Part shown: in pieces, positions 7,115 to 15,991 of the stretch | Numbering within the stretch: position 1 is the stretch's first letter | How the letters are laid out: each line of letters begins with the position of its first letter | Origin: Candidatus Woesearchaeota archaeon | Lineage (GTDB): Archaea > Nanobdellota > Nanobdellia > Woesearchaeales > UBA10216 | Assembly: GCA_002688315.1 (NCBI GenBank) | Contig: NZCN01000006.1 | Coordinates: forward strand, 1 to 39,154 | Reading direction: 5' to 3' | DNA length: 39,154 nt | Translations under genes and position numbers: made by a program | Notes under the pieces: model-generated | Database searches by the model: none | What the model saw: the letters and a program-made list of their open reading frames with translations, nothing else | Told to the model about the DNA's origin: nothing

Positions 7115-7218
7115 GGGCCCATAGCTTAGCCTGGTAGAGCGGAAGTTATAGAAGATCCGGAACTCTTATCGGGCAGGTAGAAATCTTCAGGTCAGGGGTT
7201 CGAATCCCCTTGGGCCCA
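7115..7218 (+). tRNA. tRNA-Lys(CUU) with two introns
   Basis: GGGCCCA (7115-7121) pairs with TGGGCCC (7211-7217), A73 at 7218. The D arm GCTTAGCCTGGTAGAGC and the T-arm AGGGG-TTCGAAT-CCCCT are standard, and 44-48 is AGGTC. The anticodon stem GAAGA/TCTTC forms only if two pieces are removed: 7146-7161 (16 nt, between positions 30 and 31) and 7169-7182 (14 nt, at 37/38). This leaves the loop C-T-CTT-A-A with anticodon CTT at 7165-7167. The mature length is 74 nt. The exon sequence outside the anticodon arm matches archaeal tRNA-Lys, and the next gene is lysyl-tRNA synthetase. Confidence 0.85.
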
Positions 7219-7263
7219 TTTTATCATAAAACTTTTAAATAGTTCTTCAAGTAGATGGTGATA

Positions 7264-8889
7264 ATGGAAAAGAATGAAAAGAAAGAGCTTTTCTGGGCTG
7301 ACCAGATTGCTAATAAAATAATTGAACGGGAAACGTTTCGCTACTCTGACAAAAAGATGCGGAAATTCGACAAATACACTTCTAAATCAGCAGCTTCTCT
7401 TTCCGGAGTTTTGCACATCGGCAGATTAAGTGATGTCATAAGACACATTTCAGTTCATCGCGCTTTGCTGGATAAAGGAGTTAAGTCCCGTGTAATCTGG
7501 ATTGCTGATGATACAGATCCTTTACGAAAAATTCCAAAAGGAATGCCTGCGGACTTTGAAAAATATATTGGAGCGCCTGTTGACAGAATTCCGGATTTTG
7601 AAAAATGCCATAAAAGTTATGCTGACCATCATATTGAAGAATACCTTGGAGTTATTCACAAATACTCTTATGAAGACTTAGAGATTTATAGAATGAGCGA
7701 GGAATACAAGAAAAGCAGCTTTACTCCTCAAATTAAGAAAATCCTTGCAAACGTGGATAAGATACGGGAAATACAAAACAAACACCGCACTAACCCTTTA
7801 AAGAAAGACTGGAGCCCTTGGCGGGTAATTTGCGAGAACTGCGGAAAATCAATGACTGCTCAGGCAAAGATTACAGAAGACGGAAAAGCAGTTTACAGAT
7901 GCAAAGACTACACTTTTGAAACAACTGTTGCAAAAGGATGCGGGCATAAAGCAGAGTCTAACCCTTTAAAAGATGACGGAAAACTAGCTTTCAAAAGTGA
8001 ATGGGCTGCTCAATGGGATTTTTGGCAAGTCACTTGCGAAGGAGCAGGAAAAGAATACCAGGTTCCTAACAGCGCTTACTGGATAAACCAGGAAATAAGC
8101 GAATCAGTTCTGGACTTTCCAGGACCTGAGCCTTTTTTCTATGAACACTTGTTTATTGACGGAACTAAAATGTCTGCATCTTTAGGAAATGTCATCTACC
8201 CAAAAGGCTGGCTGCAGGTTGCAACTCCTGAATTGCTAAGATTTTTCTACAATAAAAGGCTTATGATGCACCGAACTTTTTCATGGAGAGAACTGCCTCA
8301 TCTTTACGACGAATACGATGAAGCTGCCAAAATATTTGCAGGACAAGTTAAAGTTGATAATGAAAAAGAAGAAGTTCACTTAAAAAGACAATTTGAAATT
8401 TCTAATAAAAGAAAAGCTGCTGGCAAACCTCTGGAGATGTCTTTTATTCACGCATCAATGATTGCCCAGACTTTTAAAGATGACAAAAGCATAATCTCGA
8501 ATCTTAAAAAAACAGGCCAGTATGAAAAGTCAGTTGAAAAAGAACTGCTTGAGAGAGTCGCGAAAGCAAGTGAATGGGTTAAACTGTATGCTCCTGAAGA
8601 ATACAAGTTTGAAGTGAAAGAAAACGTATCTGAAGATATGAAGAAAAAACTATCGCCTCAACAAAAGAAAGCAATTTCTAAATTTGCAAAGTTATTAAAA
8701 TCAAAATCCTGGAAACAAAAAGAATTAATAAATGAAACTAAGAAAATTTTTGAGTCAGAAAAACTTAAGCCTAATGAATTCTTTGAGGCAGCTTACCTTG
8801 TTTTGCTTGGCAAAGAAAAAGGGCCCAGACTAGTTCCTTTTGTTCTTACACTTGGAGATAAGGCTGTTAACTTGTTTGAGCAAATCTGA
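7264..8889 (+). CDS. lysS: Class I lysyl-tRNA synthetase
   Basis: A 541-aa class I LysRS, the form common in archaea and unrelated to the class II enzyme. It charges tRNA-Lys with lysine using ATP. The Rossmann HIGH-type motif is HIGR (residues 51-54) and the KMSKS-type motif is KMSAS (about 302-306). Cysteine pairs (CENCGK, GCGH) in the connecting region suggest a zinc site. The C-terminal part is the helical anticodon-binding cage. GGTGAT just before the ATG at 7264 decides the start over the ATG at 7255. It sits 45 bp after the tRNA-Lys gene, so the enzyme and its substrate RNA may be expressed together. Confidence 0.95.
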   Translation: MEKNEKKELFWADQIANKIIERETFRYSDKKMRKFDKYTSKSAASLSGVLHIGRLSDVIRHISVHRALLDKGVKSRVIWIADDTDPLRKIPKGMPADFEKYIGAPVDRIPDFEKCHKSYADHHIEEYLGVIHKYSYEDLEIYRMSEEYKKSSFTPQIKKILANVDKIREIQNKHRTNPLKKDWSPWRVICENCGKSMTAQAKITEDGKAVYRCKDYTFETTVAKGCGHKAESNPLKDDGKLAFKSEWAAQWDFWQVTCEGAGKEYQVPNSAYWINQEISESVLDFPGPEPFFYEHLFIDGTKMSASLGNVIYPKGWLQVATPELLRFFYNKRLMMHRTFSWRELPHLYDEYDEAAKIFAGQVKVDNEKEEVHLKRQFEISNKRKAAGKPLEMSFIHASMIAQTFKDDKSIISNLKKTGQYEKSVEKELLERVAKASEWVKLYAPEEYKFEVKENVSEDMKKKLSPQQKKAISKFAKLLKSKSWKQKELINETKKIFESEKLKPNEFFEAAYLVLLGKEKGPRLVPFVLTLGDKAVNLFEQI

Positions 8890-8929
8890 ATGTTATTCTA
8901 ATTATAGTGCGTATTGCCTAAACTTCACT

Positions 8930-8971
8930 TAATTTTCTCCTCATTAACTTATTTAAGGGAGGATAAAATTA
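8930..8971. terminator. Bidirectional terminator-like hairpin
   Basis: TAATTTTCTCCTC (8930-8942) and GAGGATAAAATTA (8959-8971) are inverted repeats with one mismatch in 13. They lie between the convergent LysRS and endonuclease IV-like genes. Confidence 0.55.
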
Positions 8972-9020
8972 ATTTTGGAGAACCAGAACAACTAACGAAA
9001 AAATGATAAGAAGTTTATAA

Positions 9021-11033
9021 TCATTCCATTCTTGTTCCGCTCCAGAGCTGCCATGACTCAGGGTCAGGCGCAGCTTCGCCGTACAAGAAGTAAGGCGGAG
9101 CATTTCTTCCGAAGTATGAGCGCTCAACATCAAGCCATGAATCACGTTGGCCCATCTCTAAGCCGTAAATAGAACTGCCGAAAAGCCTCCAGCCTCCAAG
9201 CATTGCCTTGTAATCCTGATGAGCAGGCTCAACAATTACATCTACTTCCCCTTTTTCTGTTTTGTCTTTCATTAACTGAATAAATTCTTTTATAGGAGCA
9301 TTTCCTTGTCCAGGAGTAACGTGCTCATCTTCCCAGCCGAAATTATCAGAAACGTGAACATGCCCGATTATGTTTTCGTCTTTCCATTCTTTTGCTTTAT
9401 CAAGATACCATTTTTTAAACCGCTCGTCAGTTTTTTCCATCGATTCGCCAGGATTGGACTTGAAGTATTTGCGCCACATGTTTGCGTGGCTGGTATCCCA
9501 TGTTGCTTTTATTCTGCTTTCAGCTTCTTTCCAAGCTTGTTCCTGGCTCATGCCGCGGTGTTCTTGCAAGCGTTTAGAAAGCATTTCTCTGGAGCCTAAT
9601 ACCATTCTCTTAACATCATCAGGATGTCCTCCATGAATCTCAGGAAAGAAATTTTCAATAGCAATGAACAAAGGCTTTTCGAATTTATCTCCGCCTCTAA
9701 CATCCCATCCCCACAATCCTTCTTTGGATGGTTTTTTCTCTCGGTCCATTGTATACATGGCAGCTCTGACAATTGTGTCTTCTGTTTTTTCCTCTGCGTA
9801 ATCTTGTATTGGGATTGTATTGTCTATGTTTTCCTGAACTTCTTTTGCTCTTGCATCGCTTGAAGCAGAAGATTCGTGAATAAATCTCATGTTCATTTCT
9901 TCCTGCTTTAGGCTTTCTTCAATCCATTCAGAAGGTAGTTTGCTTTCGCTTGGAAGGTAGTTGCCTCCTGTTCCTGCGAAACGTCCAACATTGAAGCTGT
10001 CCATAAGCTTCCATTGCTCTTCCACAGGCATGTCTTTTTCTACTTTTTTGTAAAATTCCAAAGCTTTTTTGAGTTTGTTGTAAGAGTTTCTGTTTTCTTC
10101 ATATGAGCGGGCATGAAATAATGAGCCTCCTTTAGCCTGCAATACCTGGTTTTCCATCTGAATCTTAAACCACATTTCTTCTGGTGTTCTTTGGTCTTCC
10201 GGATTGTCCTTATTCCATTGGTCTGCTTTTTCTTCAAAATCTTTCCAGTCTCGTTTTACTGCTTCGAAATCTGTTGTATCTTCGTTCCATTTCGGAACCC
10301 GTTTGAACAGTAATTGTGAATTAGAAGTGGTTTTTGGAATTTTATTGTAATCAACGTCTCTCCAAGAGTTTTCAGGGTCATCTGGATGATCTTCGTAAAC
10401 TGGTTCGTAGACAGGAACGTTTTTTCTTACAGGAGTTATTTGACCGTGGCGTTTGTCAACTAAATAGCGAATAGCTCGCTTATCTTCCTCTGGATACGCT
10501 TCAAAACCTTCATGTTGGAAATAATCGCGGATAGCTCTTGGATATTCTTGGGCGTGGACAACAACAGCCCCTCCATTAGTTGTATCAGCAGCAAAATCAA
10601 CTGCGCGCTGGATTTCGTGCAGGGTAGTTTCTCGAATAGCTTCGTCAAATTTGTCCTGCTGGAACCCAGCCAGGCTGCCTGCGTTTGGAGTTGCGTGAGT
10701 TGTTAGTTGAATCTTGTTTATTTTTGCAAGCTCTCTTATGTCAATACGCTCTTCTTTTCCAAACATTCCAGGAGTTGTATTGCCGCCTTGCATGCTTCCT
10801 TTTCCTTTTCCCATGAAACCAAGCTCAACTTTAGAAGCACCCTGGAAAACTTTTGCTTTTAACCCTTGGAGCTGGTCTCCAAATGGCGGAGCAGAAATAC
10901 CAATGTTTTCAGGGCTTAATCCGATTTCAGGAACAGTATCAGGAGACGCTTCTGCCGGAGGCTGCTCACCTGGCTTAAGGTCGATGTAATAGCCGCGGTC
11001 CATTGCAGTGTAATAGCTTTGGTTAAAAATCAT
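9021..11033 (-). CDS. Endonuclease IV-fold (xylose isomerase-like TIM barrel) protein with large insertion
   Basis: A 670-aa protein, far longer than the usual 280-300 aa of the AP endonuclease IV/xylose isomerase-like family. The metal ligands of endonuclease IV appear in order: H113 (TTHATPNAG, as in the family's H-x-x-Y-L-I-N), H160 (VVVHAQ), E460 (IENFF), D513 and H516 (DTSHAN), H560 (HVHVSDN), D569 and H571 (DEH, followed by GQG as in the family's DRHENIGEG), and E602 (VEPAH). All nine zinc ligands are therefore plausible. About 270 residues (roughly 190-440), charged and tryptophan-rich, are inserted between H160 and E460. It could be a DNA-repair nuclease or a metal-dependent isomerase; the ligand set favours the nuclease branch. 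Last gene of a tight three-gene operon. Confidence 0.75.
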   Translation of the reverse strand: MIFNQSYYTAMDRGYYIDLKPGEQPPAEASPDTVPEIGLSPENIGISAPPFGDQLQGLKAKVFQGASKVELGFMGKGKGSMQGGNTTPGMFGKEERIDIRELAKINKIQLTTHATPNAGSLAGFQQDKFDEAIRETTLHEIQRAVDFAADTTNGGAVVVHAQEYPRAIRDYFQHEGFEAYPEEDKRAIRYLVDKRHGQITPVRKNVPVYEPVYEDHPDDPENSWRDVDYNKIPKTTSNSQLLFKRVPKWNEDTTDFEAVKRDWKDFEEKADQWNKDNPEDQRTPEEMWFKIQMENQVLQAKGGSLFHARSYEENRNSYNKLKKALEFYKKVEKDMPVEEQWKLMDSFNVGRFAGTGGNYLPSESKLPSEWIEESLKQEEMNMRFIHESSASSDARAKEVQENIDNTIPIQDYAEEKTEDTIVRAAMYTMDREKKPSKEGLWGWDVRGGDKFEKPLFIAIENFFPEIHGGHPDDVKRMVLGSREMLSKRLQEHRGMSQEQAWKEAESRIKATWDTSHANMWRKYFKSNPGESMEKTDERFKKWYLDKAKEWKDENIIGHVHVSDNFGWEDEHVTPGQGNAPIKEFIQLMKDKTEKGEVDVIVEPAHQDYKAMLGGWRLFGSSIYGLEMGQRDSWLDVERSYFGRNAPPYFLYGEAAPDPESWQLWSGTRME

Positions 11034-11036
11034 TTT

Positions 11037-11627
11037 TTACCAAGGTTGTTGTTCTTCTCTTCTTTTTTTCTCTTTCTCTTCTTCTCTTTTCACATAACTG
11101 TCAGACACGTCTCCTCCTGTTTCCCTTTCATACATTTGTTGGGGTCCATCAGAAGCTCCTGTTCTGTAAACTTGTTGAGAGCCTTCTCCGCTAGTGTCTG
11201 CGCCTGTTGTTGTTACCTTAGAACTGTAATCCACTTTTGCTTTTGCGTCTTCAATAGCTTGGCCGTATATCGGCTTATGGTCTATTTTTCCTTTTTCTTT
11301 GGCTTCACTATCAGCCAGCTCCTCAAGGTTTTGCATTTCTGCTTCAGCAACAGTTTCTCCTAACTCTTCTATTTTTTTATCTCCTTCAAACCTTGCAGTC
11401 TTGAATATGCTTTTCTCTTCAGCAGTTGCAAGTTGTGAAATGTCACGAGCTTTTACCTGCTCTATGGGAGCGTGTTTTTTTTCTTCAGCATCTCCTATCT
11501 CGCGCATAGAGTCTCTAATCAGAGATTCAGCTTCTTCTATTTCACGCTTTCTTCCTTCTTCAATCTCTTTTAAGCGCTTGATTCGCTCTTCAGGATCCAA
11601 TTTTTTTATTTCTTCGAGTTCACTCAT
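11037..11627 (-). CDS. Uncharacterised charged coiled-coil protein
   Basis: A 196-aa, very charged protein. Residues 1-50 and about 80-115 are predicted coiled coil (EERIKRLKEIEEGRKREIEE); the C-terminal third is low-complexity with many Gly, Ser, Gln and Thr, and ends in a basic EEKEKKRREEQQPW tail. No enzyme motif, signal peptide or membrane segment is seen. It lies 3 bp upstream of the endonuclease IV-like gene and 1 bp downstream of the 506-aa gene, so it is very probably translated with both and may link them in a complex. I do not recognise the family. Confidence 0.75.
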   Translation of the reverse strand: MSELEEIKKLDPEERIKRLKEIEEGRKREIEEAESLIRDSMREIGDAEEKKHAPIEQVKARDISQLATAEEKSIFKTARFEGDKKIEELGETVAEAEMQNLEELADSEAKEKGKIDHKPIYGQAIEDAKAKVDYSSKVTTTGADTSGEGSQQVYRTGASDGPQQMYERETGGDVSDSYVKREEEKEKKRREEQQPW

Positions 11628-11628
11628 T

Positions 11629-13149
11629 TTACCAAGTCATTAAACCATGCATTTTCTTATAATTTTTGTATGTTTGGAATATTGAACGCTTAAGGTCTCT
11701 TTTCATTGATGCTATTTGTAGTGTGTCATCTACATCTTTTCCTTTTTTAGGCCCTCCTTTCTTTTTTAATGAAGGTATGCCTTCTGTTAATGGTGAAACT
11801 ATTTCTTTAATTCCTCCTAGCACTCCTACAAAAGGCTCGGCAGCTCCTTTTACTGTTTCAGCCAATTCATTTGGCTCTTTCTTTTCTTTTTTCTCCTCTT
11901 CAAATATCTCGCCGCCTTCTTTCAAGTAAGTTTTGAGCTCTTCTCCAAGGCTGTCAAGAGCTTCTTTTATTGATTCGTTAACACTGCTGAGAAGATTTAA
12001 ATCTTCCTCTTCCTTCATGTTGATATAATTTTTTATCTGGTCCTCGCTCCAAACATAGCCGCGCAAAATCAGGTCGAACTTTCCTGTGTGCATAGGCCCT
12101 CGTTGATAGCCTTCCTGTACATAACTTAGCGCAGGCCTTGTTCTGTAGTACATGTGCACTAAAACACAGGGCTTGTACTTGCTCTTGGTCTCCTTATACG
12201 TAAGCACTTCAATTTCAACTAAAGCGCCTTCAAAAGCAGTTATCAAGTCAGGCATGTCGCTCCTTACAAGCTTTTCAGCCATTTGCAATCTTTGAATGTT
12301 TCTTAAGTAAGGCTTAATCCAGCCCATGTAAAGCTTTATGGTGTCATAGTGCTGCTTGAGATATTTTATAGTGAACTTGCGCCTGGTTTTGAGTTCCTGA
12401 TAAGTTCGGAGCTTCCACATATAGTATTGGGTGAGCTTGCGTTTCAAAACTTCTTTTACTTTCTCATTGAATTTTAGTCCGTCAACTGCTTTGTCAACAT
12501 TGCTTACCACTCTGTTTGTTGCTGAATCAAAATTTTCAGCAGCCACTTCGTGAAGCCCAATGTCATCTGCTCTTACTCTAAAAAACAAGTCAGGAAGAAT
12601 AGTAAAGCCTACTGTCTGCGAAAGGCCGTAAACAGAAGCAGCATTCTTAACACCGCCTTCAACCTGGTCAACCCATATTCCCTTTAGCGTAATTTCAGAG
12701 CCAGAAGCGTCTTCATCTTTCTTCTTTGCGTTGCGGTTAAATGTGTGATTGTAATATCCAAGGCGCTCATCAATAATTCTAAGCTCACGAACAATCTGGA
12801 AAAGCGCTTTAAGCATTTCACTTATCCCTTTCAAAAATTGGGCAGCTTTATCCTGCTGCATTCCAATACGCTGCTCTCCAAGCCCAAAAAAAGAAGAGCC
12901 TTCAGAAGCAGCATTTATGTCTGTAATCTTGACAGCCCTGTTATAGCTCCAGCCATACTTGAGTTCATCAATTGTCCAGAAATATGCTTCTTCTATTGGA
13001 AGATTTATTGCTTCGGTAACAAGCCTGTAAAAATATTCTGGCTTTGGAAAGCCTGTTTTTTCCTTTACTCCGCTCACTAGCTCAGCTTCCTCCTCTGCTT
13101 GAAAGAAAAACTTCTTCAATAATTCCTTTTTTTTATCTTCGTCTGCCAT
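11629..13149 (-). CDS. Uncharacterised 506-aa protein, first gene of the operon
   Basis: A soluble, mostly helical protein of no family I can name. Residues 1-110 include a conserved-looking aromatic region (KPEYFYRLVTEAINLP, EAYFWTIDELKYGWSY), residues 230-330 a run of long basic helices (YYMWKLRTYQELKTRRKF), and residues 430-506 a glycine/lysine-rich linker and a basic tail. There is no signal peptide or clear membrane segment. A TATA box (TTATATATTA, about 13170-13185 on the minus strand) lies upstream, so the operon starts here even though the antiporter gene ends only 46 bp before. The context with an endonuclease IV-fold protein suggests a nucleic-acid or metal-dependent process, but the function is unknown. 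Confidence 0.8.
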   Translation of the reverse strand: MADEDKKKELLKKFFFQAEEEAELVSGVKEKTGFPKPEYFYRLVTEAINLPIEEAYFWTIDELKYGWSYNRAVKITDINAASEGSSFFGLGEQRIGMQQDKAAQFLKGISEMLKALFQIVRELRIIDERLGYYNHTFNRNAKKKDEDASGSEITLKGIWVDQVEGGVKNAASVYGLSQTVGFTILPDLFFRVRADDIGLHEVAAENFDSATNRVVSNVDKAVDGLKFNEKVKEVLKRKLTQYYMWKLRTYQELKTRRKFTIKYLKQHYDTIKLYMGWIKPYLRNIQRLQMAEKLVRSDMPDLITAFEGALVEIEVLTYKETKSKYKPCVLVHMYYRTRPALSYVQEGYQRGPMHTGKFDLILRGYVWSEDQIKNYINMKEEEDLNLLSSVNESIKEALDSLGEELKTYLKEGGEIFEEEKKEKKEPNELAETVKGAAEPFVGVLGGIKEIVSPLTEGIPSLKKKGGPKKGKDVDDTLQIASMKRDLKRSIFQTYKNYKKMHGLMTW

Positions 13150-13194
13150 TTTCTCTTAATATGCAAATTTGTATACTAATATATAAGTATTTTT

Positions 13195-14862
13195 CTATGC
13201 TGGGTGGTCATGCCCTAATATTTTACGCTTGTGAAGCTCTTTCATGTGGTTGAATTTGTGCTGCATTATGCTTGGAATATTGTTGAAATTTTCAAGAAGC
13301 AATGCAACATGCTCTCCTCCAAGGAAATGAGGCAGTATAACATAATTTGCTCCAAAATTATAAAGCTTTAAAGCATTTTCAACATGGTTTGAGGTTACTA
13401 TTGCAACAGCACGGCCTTTTTTAGCTTCTTTTATGAGGAGCTCATTCTCGTAATTAGTTGGTATGGTGCTTACAACAAGCTCAGCATTATCTATGTTCAG
13501 TTTTTTTATGAATTCCACATTCCCTATGTCTCCATAAATGCACGGTATCTTTTGTTTTTTAAGCTTGGCAACAACATCAGGGTCAAAATCAACAATAACA
13601 AAAGACTTTCCAAGATCTTTTAATTTGCGGGCAATGCTATAGCCTATCCTGTTGTAACCGCATAATATAACATCAAACTTTGACTTGGGAATTTGCTCAA
13701 CACCAGCAGGCTTGAAATGGAAAATTCCTTTGAGAGTGTTGTAAACTTTTTCATCATACTTGACAACATAAGTTGTTGTAGTTATTGTAACAGCAGCAAC
13801 AGCTATTATAATTGCGCTAACTTGCCCTGCTATGTGGCCTAAGGAAACTCCCAACGCAATGATTATGAGAGAAAACTCGCTAATCTGCCCTGTAGGCAAG
13901 CCTGTCATTATTGAAATCTTCTTGTTATATCCAAGCAAAGAACTCATTAAAACCACTATGATTGTCTTCCCTATAATTGCAAATAATGAAAAAACTATTA
14001 TTGGAACAAGCATCGAGCTAAATGAAGGCAAAACAAACTGCATTCCTAGAGAAACAAAAAAGATTGTAGCGAAGAAATCTCTTAAAGACTTAACTCTGCT
14101 GACTACCTCGAGCTTGTAAGAAGAAGACGCAAGGGTAACTCCAGCAACAAACGCGCCTATAGCAATTGAATAACCCAGAAAATTTGCAAAAAATGCAAAC
14201 GAGAAAAGCCAGGAAACTGCAGATAAAAACAGCAACTCAGTTGACCTTGCTGAAATTTTAAACACAACAGGAAGCACAGTTTTTGCAGCAACAAAAGCAA
14301 CAATGAAAATTAAAGCACCTTTAGCAAGCGATAAAGCAATAAGCTGATAGCTCTGTCCAAGGCTTGGAAGCAAAGCAAGCACTAATATTGCAACCACATC
14401 CTGAATCAGCAAAATTCCAAGAATAATTTTTCCATAAAGCGTATCCAAGCTTCCCCTGTCGCTTAGTAACTTAATTACAATCATAGTGCTGCTTAAAGTA
14501 AGCGCAGCTGCAATGTAAAAAGACGCAATTGTACTGAAGCCAAGCAATGCAGCAATAACAAAACTAATTCCGCCAGTAAGTGCTACTTGCCCTGTTCCTA
14601 TGATTCCTGCTTTCAAACCTAAACTGCGAATCTTATTGAAATCTATCTCTAAGCCCACTATGAAAAGAACAAAAGCAATTCCAAGCTCTGACAGAAGCGC
14701 AATAGTCTCTGTGCTGGTAATAAGCCCTGTAAGGTAAGGCCCGACAATAAAACCAGCAATTATGTATCCCAAAATCATTGGCTGCTTAATTAAACGGGCA
14801 GCATAAGCAAGCAACGTGGCAACAATAATTACAGTTCCGATTTCAAACATCAAGTTAGCCAT
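13195..14862 (-). CDS. Kef-type monovalent cation/proton antiporter with RCK domain
   Basis: A 555-aa CPA2-family transporter. About 12 hydrophobic segments fill residues 1-385, including family motifs such as LGYIIAGFIVGP and LFIVGLEIDF. From about residue 400 an RCK/TrkA-N Rossmann domain follows (DVILCGYNRIGYSIARKL, then VDFDPD and GDIGNVEFIKKL), which would gate transport by binding nucleotide. It probably exchanges K+ or Na+ for H+ at the membrane. GGGAGTGAG precedes the ATG, and the start overlaps the NAD(P)HX dehydratase by 13 bp, so the two are translationally coupled. Confidence 0.92.
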   Translation of the reverse strand: MANLMFEIGTVIIVATLLAYAARLIKQPMILGYIIAGFIVGPYLTGLITSTETIALLSELGIAFVLFIVGLEIDFNKIRSLGLKAGIIGTGQVALTGGISFVIAALLGFSTIASFYIAAALTLSSTMIVIKLLSDRGSLDTLYGKIILGILLIQDVVAILVLALLPSLGQSYQLIALSLAKGALIFIVAFVAAKTVLPVVFKISARSTELLFLSAVSWLFSFAFFANFLGYSIAIGAFVAGVTLASSSYKLEVVSRVKSLRDFFATIFFVSLGMQFVLPSFSSMLVPIIVFSLFAIIGKTIIVVLMSSLLGYNKKISIMTGLPTGQISEFSLIIIALGVSLGHIAGQVSAIIIAVAAVTITTTTYVVKYDEKVYNTLKGIFHFKPAGVEQIPKSKFDVILCGYNRIGYSIARKLKDLGKSFVIVDFDPDVVAKLKKQKIPCIYGDIGNVEFIKKLNIDNAELVVSTIPTNYENELLIKEAKKGRAVAIVTSNHVENALKLYNFGANYVILPHFLGGEHVALLLENFNNIPSIMQHKFNHMKELHKRKILGHDHPA

Positions 14863-15632
14863 AACTCACTCCCTATCAAATCAAGCATGTCGCTAGCAGT
14901 CATTCCATACCCGAATTTTTTTGATAATTTTTCTCCAATCTTTCCATTAACATAAGCAGCAACAACAGCAGCTTTCCATAGATTACGTTCCTGTGCGAGA
15001 ATGCCGGCAGCCATCCCTGCAAGAACATCTCCTGTTCCAGAGACAGTCATGCCAGCATGCCCTGTTTTGTTGTAAGCAATTTTGTTTTTTGAAATGATTT
15101 TGTCTTCAGCAGCTTTTACTATTATTACGTTGCTTCCAATTTTACTTTTAACATTTTTTTCAGTACACCCGCTGTTTTTCAGCAAAATCTCAAACTCCTT
15201 TTCATGAGGGGTAATGATTGAGTTAGAAACATCCTGAAGCTTTACTGATTTGATTGCGTCTGCGTCAATTACTTTGAATGCTTTTATTTTCTTTGCAACA
15301 GCAGCAGCAAACTTTTTCGTTTCTTTTCTAACACCAATTCCATTGCCAATAACCACCACATCAAACTTTTTTGAAAGCTCAACTATTTTATTGACAGAAC
15401 TAGTGGTAAAGTAGTCTCCCTTAACTTTTACAGTAATAAAATCAGGGCTTAAGCAGTTAACAACCCAAGCAACTTTTTCAGGAGCAACAATGGTTACATT
15501 ATCAACACCAGCTCTGAAAGCAGCCATCCCTGCAAGATAAACCGCTCCTGCATAGTCAATAGAGCCTCCGATTACCAAAACCCGTCCATTATCTCCTTTG
15601 TGAGATTTCCTGCTTCTTTTTTTCAATTTCAT
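14850..15632 (-). CDS. nnrD: ADP-dependent NAD(P)H-hydrate dehydratase
   Basis: A 260-aa ribokinase-fold repair enzyme that converts damaged NAD(P)H hydrate back to NAD(P)H at the expense of ADP. Visible signatures are HKGDNGRVLVIGGS near the start, GNGIGV, ITPHEKEFE and the anion-hole/catalytic SGTGDVLAGM. The epimerase domain (NnrE), fused in many archaea and bacteria, is missing here and not seen in the window. The start ATG overlaps the stop of the upstream 34-aa frame (ATGA), and its own end overlaps the antiporter start. Confidence 0.9.
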   Translation of the reverse strand: MKLKKRSRKSHKGDNGRVLVIGGSIDYAGAVYLAGMAAFRAGVDNVTIVAPEKVAWVVNCLSPDFITVKVKGDYFTTSSVNKIVELSKKFDVVVIGNGIGVRKETKKFAAAVAKKIKAFKVIDADAIKSVKLQDVSNSIITPHEKEFEILLKNSGCTEKNVKSKIGSNVIIVKAAEDKIISKNKIAYNKTGHAGMTVSGTGDVLAGMAAGILAQERNLWKAAVVAAYVNGKIGEKLSKKFGYGMTASDMLDLIGSELWLT

Positions 15633-15733
15633 TTTCTTAGTTTTTTCATTGCAATAACATGGCTGATAACCATATTTCTTAGCTCGCTAAAATCAGAAAG
15701 CTTCTTGTTTCCAATTATTGATGATTTTTTCAT
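15629..15733 (-). CDS. 34-aa microprotein in the AbrB-nnrD operon
   Basis: This frame starts at the ATG of an ATGA overlap with the AbrB stop and ends in an ATGA overlap with the nnrD start. Such double overlap makes translation by re-initiation likely. The peptide (MKKSSIIGNKKLSDFSELRN and a basic helix) has no recognised family. It might be a remnant of a toxin once paired with the AbrB protein, or a translational coupler with no role of its own. Confidence 0.5.
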   Translation of the reverse strand: MKKSSIIGNKKLSDFSELRNMVISHVIAMKKLRK

Positions 15734-15873
15734 TTTCTTTTTATTACAATATTGCCCTCATCATCTATTTCAAACAATAACTTATCGCCTTTCTTCCACT
15801 TCTTAGCAAGAACTATCTGCTTTGGCAAAGTTATCTTGAACTGCTTATTCGTGTCATACTGAAGCCTAACCAT
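15730..15873 (-). CDS. AbrB/SpoVT-type swapped-hairpin DNA-binding protein
   Basis: A 47-aa protein with the AbrB pattern QFKITLPKQIVLAKKWKKGDKL followed by a beta hairpin, a compact dimeric DNA-binding fold common in archaeal regulators and antitoxins. The ATG at 15873 lies about 25 bp downstream of the TATA box TTTATATATAA (about 15893-15903), fitting a leaderless start. It is the first gene of an operon continuing into the 34-aa frame, nnrD and the antiporter, and may autoregulate it. Confidence 0.8.
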   Translation of the reverse strand: MVRLQYDTNKQFKITLPKQIVLAKKWKKGDKLLFEIDDEGNIVIKRK

Positions 15874-15991
15874 AACAGAACAAACTGCGTTCATTATATA
15901 TAAATGTATCTATTTAAATATGATTTAAAATATACTTAAAACTAGGTATATTTGTTTTGTTTTCTGACTAGAAAAACAAAGATTTATATAG

